Assembly: GCA_966249405.1 (NCBI GenBank) | Contig: CBINDO010000289.1 | Location: forward strand, 1 to 10,662 | From: SZUA-265 sp966249405 | GTDB taxonomy: Bacteria > Myxococcota_A > Polyangia > Polyangiales > Polyangiaceae | Direction: 5' to 3' | DNA: 10,662 nucleotides | Shown here: positions 1 through 7,009 of the stretch, piece after piece | How positions within the stretch are numbered: position 1 is the first letter of the stretch | Layout: each line of letters opens with the position of its first letter | Notes under the pieces: model-generated | The model's database searches: none | What the model saw: the letters and a program-made list of their open reading frames with translations, nothing else | What the model was told of the DNA's origin: nothing | Made by a program: the position numbers and the translations under genes

Positions 1-2
1 TG

Positions 3-254
3 GACCAGCTGCACGAGTTGGAACGCGACTGGTCACATTTTTCGTTCACTCGCTGCGACACCGTATCTGGAGAGGAAGTGTCTGAGGCCGGGGCGCAACT
101 CGTTTCGATGCAAGGTTCGTCGACAAGCTGGGCGTTGATGCTGTTTGGTGAACCAACGACGGTCGAACGGGTTGCTACCCAGGTGCGCGAACGACGGCTC
201 GCCGGCGCGGCGATCCTAACCAACGCCTTCTCGGCCCACGTGAGCGAGACGTAG
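3..254 (+). CDS. C-terminal end of an unrecognised protein (5' end outside window)
   Basis: The frame is open from base 3 and ends at TAG 252-254, giving about 83 residues. There is no good start: a TTG at 18 exists, but the frame stays open upstream of it with ordinary residues (DQLHE), so this is most simply the tail of a longer gene that begins left of the window. The third codon positions favour G/C, as in the confident genes, which supports coding. The tail reads as a mixed alpha/beta segment (SWALMLFGEP, then VERVATQVRERR, then AGAAILTNAF) with no signal peptide or membrane segment visible. I do not recognise the family and assign no function. No gene follows on this strand for about 500 bp, so it is probably the last gene of its unit. 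Confidence 0.5.
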   Translation, partial: DQLHELERDWSHFSFTRCDTVSGEEVSEAGAQLVSMQGSSTSWALMLFGEPTTVERVATQVRERRLAGAAILTNAFSAHVSET

Positions 255-759
255 AAGGAACTCCCATTGGCTGGCACATGACCCGAACTGGCCAGGACAC
301 CGAGTGCAAGGCCCGTGTGCCAGGCTGAGCCAGCATCGCCACCGTTGACGCCAGCGCGTACGTTCAAAGCCACCTCCGCGCCCTGAGTCGAAGGTTCGAC
401 GTCGGCACGAATCCTGCTGAGCTCCGCCCACGGCACAACCCTCCGTCGGCTCTCCCGTTCTTACGGTGTGGCCCTTCGCACCGGCGCCCGGCGCAAGTCG
501 CCGGCTGAATTGGAGCCAACGGTTCAACGGTAACCCGCACCACGGATCGTTTACCTACGCCAATTACACTTCTACGCGTCTAGCATTCGAGACCGACGAA
601 GCAAGCAACAGCAGGAACGCAGCAACGAGTTACACTGAGATGAAACACACGGGGAGAATTATCCAAACCTCGCGTTCCAGCGTGCACTGCCGATTCGAGG
701 CGCTAGCTTAGGTCCCAAGTCGCCGAACGGGCGACAACATCGAAACCAATAACCAACCA
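255..759. other. Intergenic region with small dyads, no convincing gene
   Basis: This is about 505 bp without a supported gene. The short open frames on either strand here are rich in Arg, Cys and Trp or Ser and Thr, lack ribosome binding sites and resemble no family. Small symmetrical elements are visible: GTCGAA-GG-TTCGAC at 387-400, CCGGCG-N5-CGCCGG at 488-504, a tandem CAACGGT repeat at 517-523 and 525-531, and GTCGCC-N5-GGCGAC at 719-735. The last ends 24 bases before the lipoprotein start codon, so it would lie in that gene's 5' leader. The promoter of the lipoprotein gene must lie here, but I cannot place -35 and -10 boxes with confidence. No tRNA cloverleaf was found. Confidence 0.5.
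719..735. other. Small stem-loop in the 5' leader of the lipoprotein gene
   Basis: GTCGCC at 719-724 pairs with GGCGAC at 730-735 around a 5-base loop. It sits just upstream of an A/C-rich stretch (CCAATAACCAACC) leading to the ATG at 760. No T-run follows, so it is not a terminator. It could be a leader hairpin or an operator. The symmetry is real, but a 6-bp stem can arise by chance in GC-rich DNA. Confidence 0.25.
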
Positions 760-2373
760 ATGACAATCAACAAGAAGATCTCGCTACTCGCTCTTGGCTT
801 ATTCACGCTCCCCAGCTGTATCCACGTCACCGAAGAGCCAACGGACCAGAACCCTACCGACGGAGAAATGTCGTCGGGCGAAGCGGACGCTGGTACCGAA
901 TCGCCACAGCCAGGCGATCAGACCGAAGGCCCCTCGCCCAACGACGGTGGGACAACCGAAGCTCCAGAAGAAGGTGACGGCGGGACGGAAGGCCAATCCC
1001 CCGACGCAGGCAACGAGACCTCCGAACCAGTCGACACTGACGACGCCCCAGACGGCGGTCTCGACACGGTGAGTGAGCCCGAGCCTCCGCCCCCCGACGA
1101 GGGCGACGGCTTCGAAAAAGCGTCGTTCTTCATGCCCACCATCGAACCGAACAACACCGTCGCGCCGCGCATACGGATCGACGCCGAAGGCGGAGTGCAC
1201 GCGGTATACGCGGCGTACGTGGGTGGCGGGGCCTACTACGCGTATTGCAAGGGAACGTGCGACAGCCACGAGGATTTCGACGTGGTGCACTTTCCAACGG
1301 ACGGTACCGTCGGCAACGCGATGTTGACCCTCACCGATGCTGGTAAGCCGCGCATCTTGTTGTCCAATTACCTCGACGCGACGTACGCAACCTGTGACGA
1401 CGACTGTACGGATGTCGACAGTTGGGACACGGGGATCGTGCTCGAGCACGACTCCGACTTGGAGATCAGCGGCGAGGCACTGGCGCTGGACAAGGACGGC
1501 AACCCCCACTTCTTGTCTCACACGTACCGTGCATACCTCGGGTTCGGGCAGGAAGACCCTTACACCTATCACCAGTGGTGCACCGAGGAGCCCTGCACCG
1601 ACAAGGACAACTGGACCACGGCTCAAATCGCCACCCAGATCTGGGAAGAGAACAACCTCGTGTACGATAGCGCCGGCGTCGCACACCTCGGATTCGTCGC
1701 GCTCGCGATGGAGGACAACGTACTCACGGACCGCTTCGTCGCCTACGGGACATGTGCCGGCGAGTGCGCGCAGGAGGAAGACTGGTCAGCGGTTGGCTTG
1801 GCAAAAGCTTATACGGATCATTTAGAGGCCATCAATCTCACCTCTGGAGTTTCGCTGGTACTCACCAAGGACGACCACCCGCGCTTGCTTACCCTCGCCA
1901 AGGGCGATGACGACTCCAAGCAGCTCATCTATTTCGAATGCGACGAAGGTTGCGACGAAGGCAACTTCACGGGCAGCATCCTTTCGACCAGTGACGAGAT
2001 CAACGTCGGCCTCGACCTGGCGCTCGACGACGCGGACCACCCTCGGTTCGTCTATACTCTCGACTACAACATCTTCTTGGCGTCGTGTGACGACGCGCCA
2101 TGTAGCGACGCCGAGAGTGAGTGGAAGCTCCACACCGTGGAGGCAGGTTCGGACATGCCGCCGGACGACATCATCCTCTACCCCAACTGCAGCGTCGCGG
2201 CGTGGTTCCTTCACTCACCTGTCATGGAGCTCGACGCGGAGGGCAACCCGTTCGTGGGCTATCAAGCTCGTGACATCAGCGGCGGCGTCCACAATGCGGA
2301 TCCGACCAAACCCGACTGCGTTGCGGGCACCGACATGACCTTGACGCGGATGACTCGCATGGTGCGGGAGTAA
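760..2373 (+). CDS. Lipoprotein with seven propeller-like repeats and paired-cysteine loops
   Basis: This 537-residue protein is predicted to be exported and lipid-anchored. The signal peptide (MTINKKISLLALGLF) ends in lipobox LPSC, with C20 as the lipidated cysteine. Residues 21-118 are a low-complexity tether rich in Asp, Glu, Gly, Pro and Thr. The body (about 136-530) holds seven repeats of an 'LDxxGxPhhhxY' strand, starting near 138, 191, 243, 302, 369, 422 and 491. Six are followed by a Cys-x3/4-Cys loop (C163/167, 212/216, 274/279, 332/336, 394/398, 443/448) and then an aromatic residue (F173, W222, W285, W342, F403, W455). The seventh has lone cysteines C477 and C520. Seven such units suggest a seven-bladed beta-propeller with disulphide-pinned loops; this is inferred, not recognised from a named family. 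The start is fixed by the signal peptide, and no clear Shine-Dalgarno precedes it. The gene stands alone with a terminator behind it. Ligand unknown. Confidence 0.88.
   Translation: MTINKKISLLALGLFTLPSCIHVTEEPTDQNPTDGEMSSGEADAGTESPQPGDQTEGPSPNDGGTTEAPEEGDGGTEGQSPDAGNETSEPVDTDDAPDGGLDTVSEPEPPPPDEGDGFEKASFFMPTIEPNNTVAPRIRIDAEGGVHAVYAAYVGGGAYYAYCKGTCDSHEDFDVVHFPTDGTVGNAMLTLTDAGKPRILLSNYLDATYATCDDDCTDVDSWDTGIVLEHDSDLEISGEALALDKDGNPHFLSHTYRAYLGFGQEDPYTYHQWCTEEPCTDKDNWTTAQIATQIWEENNLVYDSAGVAHLGFVALAMEDNVLTDRFVAYGTCAGECAQEEDWSAVGLAKAYTDHLEAINLTSGVSLVLTKDDHPRLLTLAKGDDDSKQLIYFECDEGCDEGNFTGSILSTSDEINVGLDLALDDADHPRFVYTLDYNIFLASCDDAPCSDAESEWKLHTVEAGSDMPPDDIILYPNCSVAAWFLHSPVMELDAEGNPFVGYQARDISGGVHNADPTKPDCVAGTDMTLTRMTRMVRE
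1165..2349 (+). repeat. Seven degenerate protein repeats inside the lipoprotein
   Basis: The encoded repeats have a period of about 49-62 residues, measured between successive first cysteines (163, 212, 274, 332, 394, 443). Each holds a short acidic turn with Gly or His before Pro or a hydrophobic residue (DAEGG, DAGKP, DKDGNP, DSAG, DDHP, DADHP, DAEGNP), then a hydrophobic strand. Six then have an aromatic-rich strand and a Cys pair flanking an acidic loop. At DNA level the repeats are too diverged to be obvious, so the expansion is old. Confidence 0.7.
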
Positions 2374-2396
2374 GGTTTCGAGCTCTAATCACAGTC

Positions 2397-2431
2397 GCGG
2401 GACGTGCTCAGGCGCGTCCCGTCTTGGTTTT
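2397..2431 (+). terminator. Intrinsic terminator after the repeat lipoprotein gene
   Basis: CGGGACGTGC at 2398-2407 pairs with GCGCGTCCCG at 2412-2421 (nine Watson-Crick pairs and one T-G pair) around a TCAG tetraloop. It is followed at once by a T-rich tract, TCTTGGTTTT (2422-2431). It lies 24 bases past the TAA of the lipoprotein gene and before the debranching enzyme gene, so it probably separates the two units. Confidence 0.75.
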
Positions 2432-2518
2432 GTGCCTTGGCGCGGGAGATCGCCGTCACTCGTGGGCAGGGCTTCGCAATAGTACGAGCGCGCGCCGGCG
2501 CGTGTTATCGTCGGGGTC

Positions 2519-4864
2519 ATGGAATGGGACGCAGTAGACGCGGTCGCACCCCAGAGTTGGGCTGGTCTCCACGCGCCGTTGGGCGCACATTGGTCGGACG
2601 GCTCGGTGACGTTCGCCGTATACTCGCGAAACGCTACCCGGGTTCGCCTCGAGCTCTTCGATACCAAGATCGGCTCCCACTCGCGCCGTTCCTTCGACAT
2701 GAAGAAGGGAGCCGACGATGTCTTCAGAGCAAAGCTGTGCGGCTTGGAACCGTGCACGCTGTACGGCTATCGTTGTTGGGGTCCAAACTGGAACTTCGAT
2801 CCGGGCTGGACGCCGGGGAGTGTCCTCGGATTCGTCACCGACGTCGACGCGGAGGGCAATCGGTTCAACCCCAACAAACTCCTCATAGACCCCTACGCAC
2901 GGGAGTTGTCTCACGATTGTGAAGCCCCCGAACTGCTCGCGCTCGGGCACAATGCGGGTATGTACGGCTCCGGTCAGGGCCTTTACGCGGGCTTCGGTCA
3001 CACACCGGTGGTACGGCGTGCATTCGACACGGCTCCCTACGCTCCGAAAAGCATCGTGATCGTCGACGCGACACCCACCGGGATCAAGCCGCGCATTCCT
3101 CAAAAGGACTCGATCATCTACGAGGCCCACTTGCGTGGCTTGACCAAACACCCGAGCACCTCACGTTTGAAATCCATCTTGAGAAACGAAGATGCCTTCG
3201 GCGCTGTCGGGAATATCCCGCCCGAATACCGCGGAACGTATAGGGGTGCGGCGCTGATGGCGCCTTATCTGCGGGCGCTCGGCGTCACCATCCTCGAGTT
3301 GCTACCGATTCACGAGGCGAGCAACGAAATCAACACGGAAGATCCTCCGCACGATTTCGACACACCTTCGGGAAACTACTGGGGCTACATGACCTACGGC
3401 TATTTCGCGCCGGACCGGCGGTACGCGTTCGACCGTTCACCGGGTGGGCCGACGCGTGAATTCAAGGAAATGATCCGAGTATTCCACGAGCACGGGATCG
3501 AGGTGTATCTGGACGTGGTCTTCAATCACACGGGCGAAGGTGGGTTGTGGGACAACGATCCGAACACCGCCGAGATCCTGTCGTTCCGTGGCTTGGACAA
3601 CGCCAGCTACTATGCGCTGGCAGGTGAGGCCAACCATTACTATTGGGTGTCCACGGGCTGCGGCAACAACCTGAACTGCTCCAGCCCGCCGGTGCAGAGG
3701 TTCATCATGGACTCGCTGCAATACTGGGCCACCAGCATGGGGGTTGACGGTTTCCGGTTCGATTTGGCGACGGTGCTCGGCAGAGATCAGCTGTTCCATT
3801 ATGACTTTCGCGGCGGCTCCCCCATGCTGGCCAAGATCGCCGATCTCGCAGCCAACCTCGGGATCGAGGTCGTGGCCGAGTCGTGGGACACTGCCGCGAG
3901 TACCGTCGGCGGGTTCCCTTCGGGCTGGGCCGAGTGGAACGGACGATTCCGAGACGTGTTGCGACGCTTCTGCCGAGGCGATGCGGGATGGGTGACAGAG
4001 TTCGCGGAGGTCGCGAACGGCGACTACGCGCATTTCGCCGACCAAGGTGGTCCGCACAAGTCCGTGAACTTCGTGGTAGCACATGACGGCTTCACGCTGC
4101 TCGACCTCGTGAGCTACGACACCAAACACAACCTCCAAGCTTGGCCGTTTGGACCCAGCGACGGCGGCAGCGACGACAATCTTTCGTGGGACAGTGGCGG
4201 CTCTCGTGCATTGAGACGCCAAAGGCTGCGCAACTTCATCGTGCTGCAGATGTTCGCGCGCGGGGTGCCGATGTTCACGGGAGGCGACGAATACGGTCGT
4301 ACGCAAAACGGAAACAACAACCCGTACAAGATCGATTCCGTCGGGACTTGGCAAAACTACGCAGCAATTGGCACGGCGTCACCGACTGCCATCCCTACCG
4401 AAGGCCGCGGCGCATACCACGACAACTTCGGCACTCACGCGAGCGGGCACAACGGCTGGTTTCGCTTCGTCCGCCAACTCATCCAATTGCGAAAACGGCA
4501 CGGTGCCATGCGGCAGGCGACGTACGGCGACTTCGATCCAACGGGTGGAGGCGACGTCACCATGCACTTTCGCGGGCCCAACGGCTCCGACGATCTCTAT
4601 CACGCCAACGCCTTGCAATGGTTGATCTTCGGTAAGGCGGTTGGGGACACCGACTTTGCGTTGCTGATAAACATGAGCCAAGAAGGCGTGACCTTCGCCA
4701 TGCCGGCGCACGCGGGCCCAGGTTGGCGGAGGATCGTGGATACCGCCGAATGGGCGGAGCTCGAAGACAACCATTGGCTGGACGAGCCTGATTCACGGGT
4801 GTTTCTTGCAGGCTCGGAGTATTGGGTCAGTCCGCATTCGGTCGTGGTGTTCCAGCTCGCTTGA
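2519..4864 (+). CDS. glgX: Isoamylase / GlgX-type glycogen debranching enzyme (GH13)
   Basis: This 781-residue enzyme hydrolyses alpha-1,6 branch linkages of glycogen or similar glucans in the cytoplasm; no signal peptide is present. An N-terminal CBM48-like beta domain (about 15-105) precedes the GH13 barrel. The four conserved regions are clear: DVVFNHT at 332-338, GFRFDL at 411-416 with nucleophile D415, VVAESW at 451-456 with acid/base E454, and VAHDGF at 520-525 with H522 and transition-state stabiliser D523. GGFPSGWAEWNGRFRD and GGDEYGRTQNGNNN match the isoamylase/TreX/GlgX group. The length is closer to isoamylases (about 750-780) than to E. coli GlgX (657). Region III has Ser where AEPW is usual. 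The ATG at 2519 starts the conserved domain; only a weak GGGG stands in front. No other glycogen gene is adjacent. Gene symbol is by family; the isoamylase/GlgX distinction is not settled. Confidence 0.93.
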   Translation: MEWDAVDAVAPQSWAGLHAPLGAHWSDGSVTFAVYSRNATRVRLELFDTKIGSHSRRSFDMKKGADDVFRAKLCGLEPCTLYGYRCWGPNWNFDPGWTPGSVLGFVTDVDAEGNRFNPNKLLIDPYARELSHDCEAPELLALGHNAGMYGSGQGLYAGFGHTPVVRRAFDTAPYAPKSIVIVDATPTGIKPRIPQKDSIIYEAHLRGLTKHPSTSRLKSILRNEDAFGAVGNIPPEYRGTYRGAALMAPYLRALGVTILELLPIHEASNEINTEDPPHDFDTPSGNYWGYMTYGYFAPDRRYAFDRSPGGPTREFKEMIRVFHEHGIEVYLDVVFNHTGEGGLWDNDPNTAEILSFRGLDNASYYALAGEANHYYWVSTGCGNNLNCSSPPVQRFIMDSLQYWATSMGVDGFRFDLATVLGRDQLFHYDFRGGSPMLAKIADLAANLGIEVVAESWDTAASTVGGFPSGWAEWNGRFRDVLRRFCRGDAGWVTEFAEVANGDYAHFADQGGPHKSVNFVVAHDGFTLLDLVSYDTKHNLQAWPFGPSDGGSDDNLSWDSGGSRALRRQRLRNFIVLQMFARGVPMFTGGDEYGRTQNGNNNPYKIDSVGTWQNYAAIGTASPTAIPTEGRGAYHDNFGTHASGHNGWFRFVRQLIQLRKRHGAMRQATYGDFDPTGGGDVTMHFRGPNGSDDLYHANALQWLIFGKAVGDTDFALLINMSQEGVTFAMPAHAGPGWRRIVDTAEWAELEDNHWLDEPDSRVFLAGSEYWVSPHSVVVFQLA

Positions 4865-4917
4865 AGCGACGCACCTTCGATCGCGTGGCATGCAACGCGC
4901 CGTGTGATCGCCGACGT

Positions 4918-4977
4918 CGCAGCAGCGGCACGCTGTTGCGTGTGGTGTCGATGCTCCCCACCATACGGGGCTCTTTT
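4918..4977 (+). terminator. Weak candidate terminator after the debranching enzyme gene
   Basis: Two adjacent hairpins follow the stop at 4864. CGCAGCAGC at 4918-4926 pairs with GCTGTTGCG at 4932-4940 (one G-T pair, 5-base loop). Then CCCC at 4956-4959 pairs with GGGG at 4967-4970 and is followed by CTCTTTT. The stronger stem lacks a T-run, and the stem with the T-run is short, so this is tentative. Confidence 0.3.
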
Positions 4978-5145
4978 CGCGGCGCCCGCGTCGAACGGCC
5001 ACTGACGCCCTCTTTTGGCGGCGGCTCGTGAGGAAAGATTCACCAACACTGGCCGCTCCCTGAGCGAGCATCATCCCGATGCCTCCATCGGGCGCGTCGC
5101 GGGTACATGTTGGCTGTCGTTAGCGCCGCGTTGGCGCAAGATTTC

Positions 5146-5150
5146 GAGGA
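5146..5150 (+). promoter_or_regulatory. Shine-Dalgarno site fixing the start of the second lipoprotein
   Basis: GAGGA lies five bases before the ATG at 5156. The same frame is open back to a GTG at 5015, but the added 47 residues would bury the lipoprotein signal peptide inside the protein. The ribosome site therefore supports the ATG. Confidence 0.65.
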
Positions 5151-5155
5151 CCACC

Positions 5156-6793
5156 ATGAATTCGACCCGTCAAGAAGCATTTCGCCCCAGCGGTCGCACG
5201 GCACTACTACTCCTCCTCGGGCCACTCTCGCTCGCCAGTTGTGGCTCGACGGAGAACAACCCAGCAAATCCCGCAGAGACGGCGGCGCCTTCCTCTTCGG
5301 TGCCCGCGCCAGTTCAGCCCTCCACGAACCCGCCAAATACGGGCGCACCAACGACGGTCACGCCACCTGGTCAGCCTCCGGTCAACCCAACTACGCCACC
5401 GGTCACTCCTGCCACGTCCGATACACCGACGGGGACCCCATCGACGGGCACCGAGGGCGAAGCAACATCGAGCGACGCGATGCCGACTGCCAGCGCTGAA
5501 GGTTCACAAACGGTGCCCGACGATACTACTACCCCCGAGGGTGAGCCCAACGTGATGGGTGAAAGCTTCGAGGTGAACGTGCAGCTCGCGAGCGAAGTGG
5601 ACGACAAAGCTCCCACGACCGTTGGAATCGTGACCTGGTCGACTACCTTGACCTCCATCGCGAGCGCGTACGTCGATTTTGGTCTCACCACGGACTACGG
5701 CATGCGGGCGACAGTCGATCTCGACGCCGCGGACCATCGCACGTTGCTGCTCGGAATGAAGCCGGACCAAACGTACCACTTCCGCGTGGTCACCTCCGAT
5801 GGGAACGTCCTGTCGGCCAGCGACGACTACACCGTGGAGACAGGGCCCGCGACGACCGAAGTCAGCATCGGCAGCTTCGAGGTACTCGATGCGGCCAAAC
5901 GCGAACCCGGGTTCTTCGTCGCGTCCTACTGGTCGGGTGGCGGTAGTTCGGTGGCGTTCATCTTGGACCAAGACGGCGAAATCGTGTGGGCCTACGATAC
6001 TGGCATTACCGGCGGCATCGCCCGTGCACGCATCTCCGATGATGGCAAAGACATGTGGGTGATCACCGCCAGCAACAATGGCGGCTCCCTGCGTCGCGTC
6101 GGTATCGACGGCCTCGGAGGCCAAACCTACGACGCAACCGTCGGTTCGCACGACATCACGCCAGTAGAGGGCTCGACGATGGCCTTCATCGAGTACGGTG
6201 AGACCGACTGCGACAGCATCTTCGAGATTGATCCGTCTGGTCAGGTAAAAGAAGTTTGGGATTCGCAAGATCTCCAGAGCGGTGGGGGCGGCGCACGCTG
6301 CCACGGAAACGCGGTCCGGTACTCGGCCGCTGAAGGTGTGTATACGTTCTCCGACGTGAGCACCGACATCGTTCAGCTCACTCGTGGCGGAGAGCTCCAA
6401 TGGAAGCTCACGGAGACAGTGCCCGGGGGGAACACTACCTGGGGAGGAACCCAACACGGTCATCACCTCCTGAAAGACAGCATCGTCGTATTCGCCAACG
6501 CAGGTGCCGAAAGCAAAGCGGGTCCGTCAGCGGTGATTGAATACGCTCTGGCCGACGGTGCAGAACTGTGGCGATACGAAGGCGCGAACAGCGAGTTGAG
6601 CGCCAACCTTGGTGATGCCCAAAGGCTACCGGGCGGCAATACCCTGGTCACGTTCTCGAACGACTCGATCGTGCACGAGGTAACGCTCGAACGGGAGGTC
6701 GTGCTCGAATGGACGGGTGGTCCAAACACGCGAATCGGCTACGTCGAATGGCGACCGAGCCTTTACGGTGAATCTCCTTTCGTCCACGACTGA
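5156..6793 (+). CDS. Lipoprotein with FnIII-like domain and arylsulfotransferase-like propeller
   Basis: This 545-residue protein is predicted to be exported and lipid-anchored. A basic N-terminus and hydrophobic stretch (TALLLLLGPLSLASC) end in lipobox LASC, lipidated at C29. Residues 30-130 are a Pro/Thr/Ser-rich tether. Residues about 136-232 look like a fibronectin-III/purple acid phosphatase-type beta domain (YVDFGLTTDYG, then DQTYHFRVVTSDGN). Residues about 240-535 carry repeated strand patterns of the arylsulfotransferase (ASST) propeller: ILDQDGEIVWAYD, SHDI at 331-334, CHGN at 382-385, QHGHHLL at 433-439, and GDAQRLPGGNTLVTF. H434 in the QH motif appears to match the histidine that takes the sulfate group in known ASST enzymes, and H383/N385 match a second conserved His-x-Asn. 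An arginine expected shortly after the latter is not evident (SDVST at 399-403). The donor, the acceptor and activity itself are unproven. It appears monocistronic. Confidence 0.85.
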   Translation: MNSTRQEAFRPSGRTALLLLLGPLSLASCGSTENNPANPAETAAPSSSVPAPVQPSTNPPNTGAPTTVTPPGQPPVNPTTPPVTPATSDTPTGTPSTGTEGEATSSDAMPTASAEGSQTVPDDTTTPEGEPNVMGESFEVNVQLASEVDDKAPTTVGIVTWSTTLTSIASAYVDFGLTTDYGMRATVDLDAADHRTLLLGMKPDQTYHFRVVTSDGNVLSASDDYTVETGPATTEVSIGSFEVLDAAKREPGFFVASYWSGGGSSVAFILDQDGEIVWAYDTGITGGIARARISDDGKDMWVITASNNGGSLRRVGIDGLGGQTYDATVGSHDITPVEGSTMAFIEYGETDCDSIFEIDPSGQVKEVWDSQDLQSGGGGARCHGNAVRYSAAEGVYTFSDVSTDIVQLTRGGELQWKLTETVPGGNTTWGGTQHGHHLLKDSIVVFANAGAESKAGPSAVIEYALADGAELWRYEGANSELSANLGDAQRLPGGNTLVTFSNDSIVHEVTLEREVVLEWTGGPNTRIGYVEWRPSLYGESPFVHD

Positions 6794-6935
6794 GCGCCAC
6801 AGGAACCGCCAATCGGTGTATCCGGTCGGCAACTGGCGACTGGGTGGTTGGGCGGTTGTGCGGCACGGACCACTTGGGGTCGACTCAGCCGAACGGTGGG
6901 GTCGAGTCGCTCCCGACGAGTTCGCGCACGGAATA
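6794..6935. other. Intergenic spacer before the SRPBCC-ArsR operators
   Basis: There is no gene here. A near-direct repeat GGGGTCGACTC / GGGGTCGAGTC occurs at about 6876-6886 and 6898-6908, and CGACTC (6881-6886) can pair with GAGTCG (6904-6909). No T-run follows, so I do not call a terminator for the upstream lipoprotein gene. Confidence 0.3.
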
Positions 6936-6959
6936 AAGTGCAACTTTTTAGTTGCACTT
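6936..6959. promoter_or_regulatory. Operator 1: perfect 24-bp palindrome, probable ArsR site
   Basis: AAGTGCAACT (6936-6945) and AGTTGCACTT (6950-6959) are exact reverse complements around TTTT. The core is TGCAAC-N6-GTTGCA. It lies 43 bp before the start codon of the SRPBCC gene, in an operon that encodes an ArsR-type repressor. ArsR dimers bind inverted repeats of about this size, so it is probably an operator. As RNA it would also form a 10-bp hairpin, but no T-run follows on the plus strand. Confidence 0.72.
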
Positions 6960-6979
6960 CCGCGTCGAGGCGCCATATT
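6952..6979 (+). promoter_or_regulatory. Candidate promoter of the SRPBCC-ArsR operon
   Basis: TTGCAC (6952-6957) and CATATT (6974-6979), separated by 16 bp, are a weak match to sigma-70 boxes. The -35 lies in the right arm of operator 1 and the -10 overlaps the left edge of operator 2. A repressor bound at either site would block it. The box assignment is inference. Confidence 0.3.
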
Positions 6980-7009
6980 CATACGCAACTCACAGGTTGC
7001 ATATGAATA
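6976..7009. promoter_or_regulatory. Operator 2: 34-bp near-perfect palindrome over the start codon
   Basis: TATTCATACGCAAC (6976-6989) and GTTGCATATGAATA (6996-7009) are reverse complements except at one position, with a 6-base centre TCACAG. The core CGCAAC-N6-GTTGCA repeats the design of operator 1 exactly 45 bp downstream. The right arm contains the ATG at 7003 and the AGG (6994-6996) that serves as ribosome site, so it could act at transcription (as DNA) and at translation (as an RNA hairpin). Confidence 0.7.

Noticed and set aside
385..420. A possible tRNA T-arm, because of GGTTCGA
   Set aside because: No acceptor stem, anticodon arm or D-arm can be drawn around it; the motif is part of a small palindrome.
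216..711. Short open frames in the left intergenic region (minus 216-527, plus 466-711)
   Set aside because: There is no ribosome binding site or family resemblance, and the composition is unlike the confident genes.
799..1686. 295-residue open frame on the minus strand inside the first lipoprotein gene
   Set aside because: It is antisense to a gene with a clear signal peptide and repeats; its product is Val/Arg/Gly-rich with no family signature. This is typical of a GC-rich shadow frame.
3437..4354. 305-residue open frame on the minus strand inside the debranching enzyme gene
   Set aside because: It is antisense to the GH13 catalytic domain and has His/Arg/Val-rich composition and no motif.
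5015..5155. Upstream extension of the second lipoprotein to a GTG
   Set aside because: It would place the lipoprotein signal 47 residues inside the protein; GAGGA before the ATG at 5156 supports the later start.
5504..6466. 320-residue open frame on the minus strand inside the second lipoprotein gene
   Set aside because: It is antisense to the propeller domain, with no ribosome site and no recognisable domain.
6952..7002. TTG start 17 codons upstream for the SRPBCC protein
   Set aside because: It lies within operator 1 and crosses operator 2; the added residues are not part of the family, and AGG precedes the ATG at 7003.
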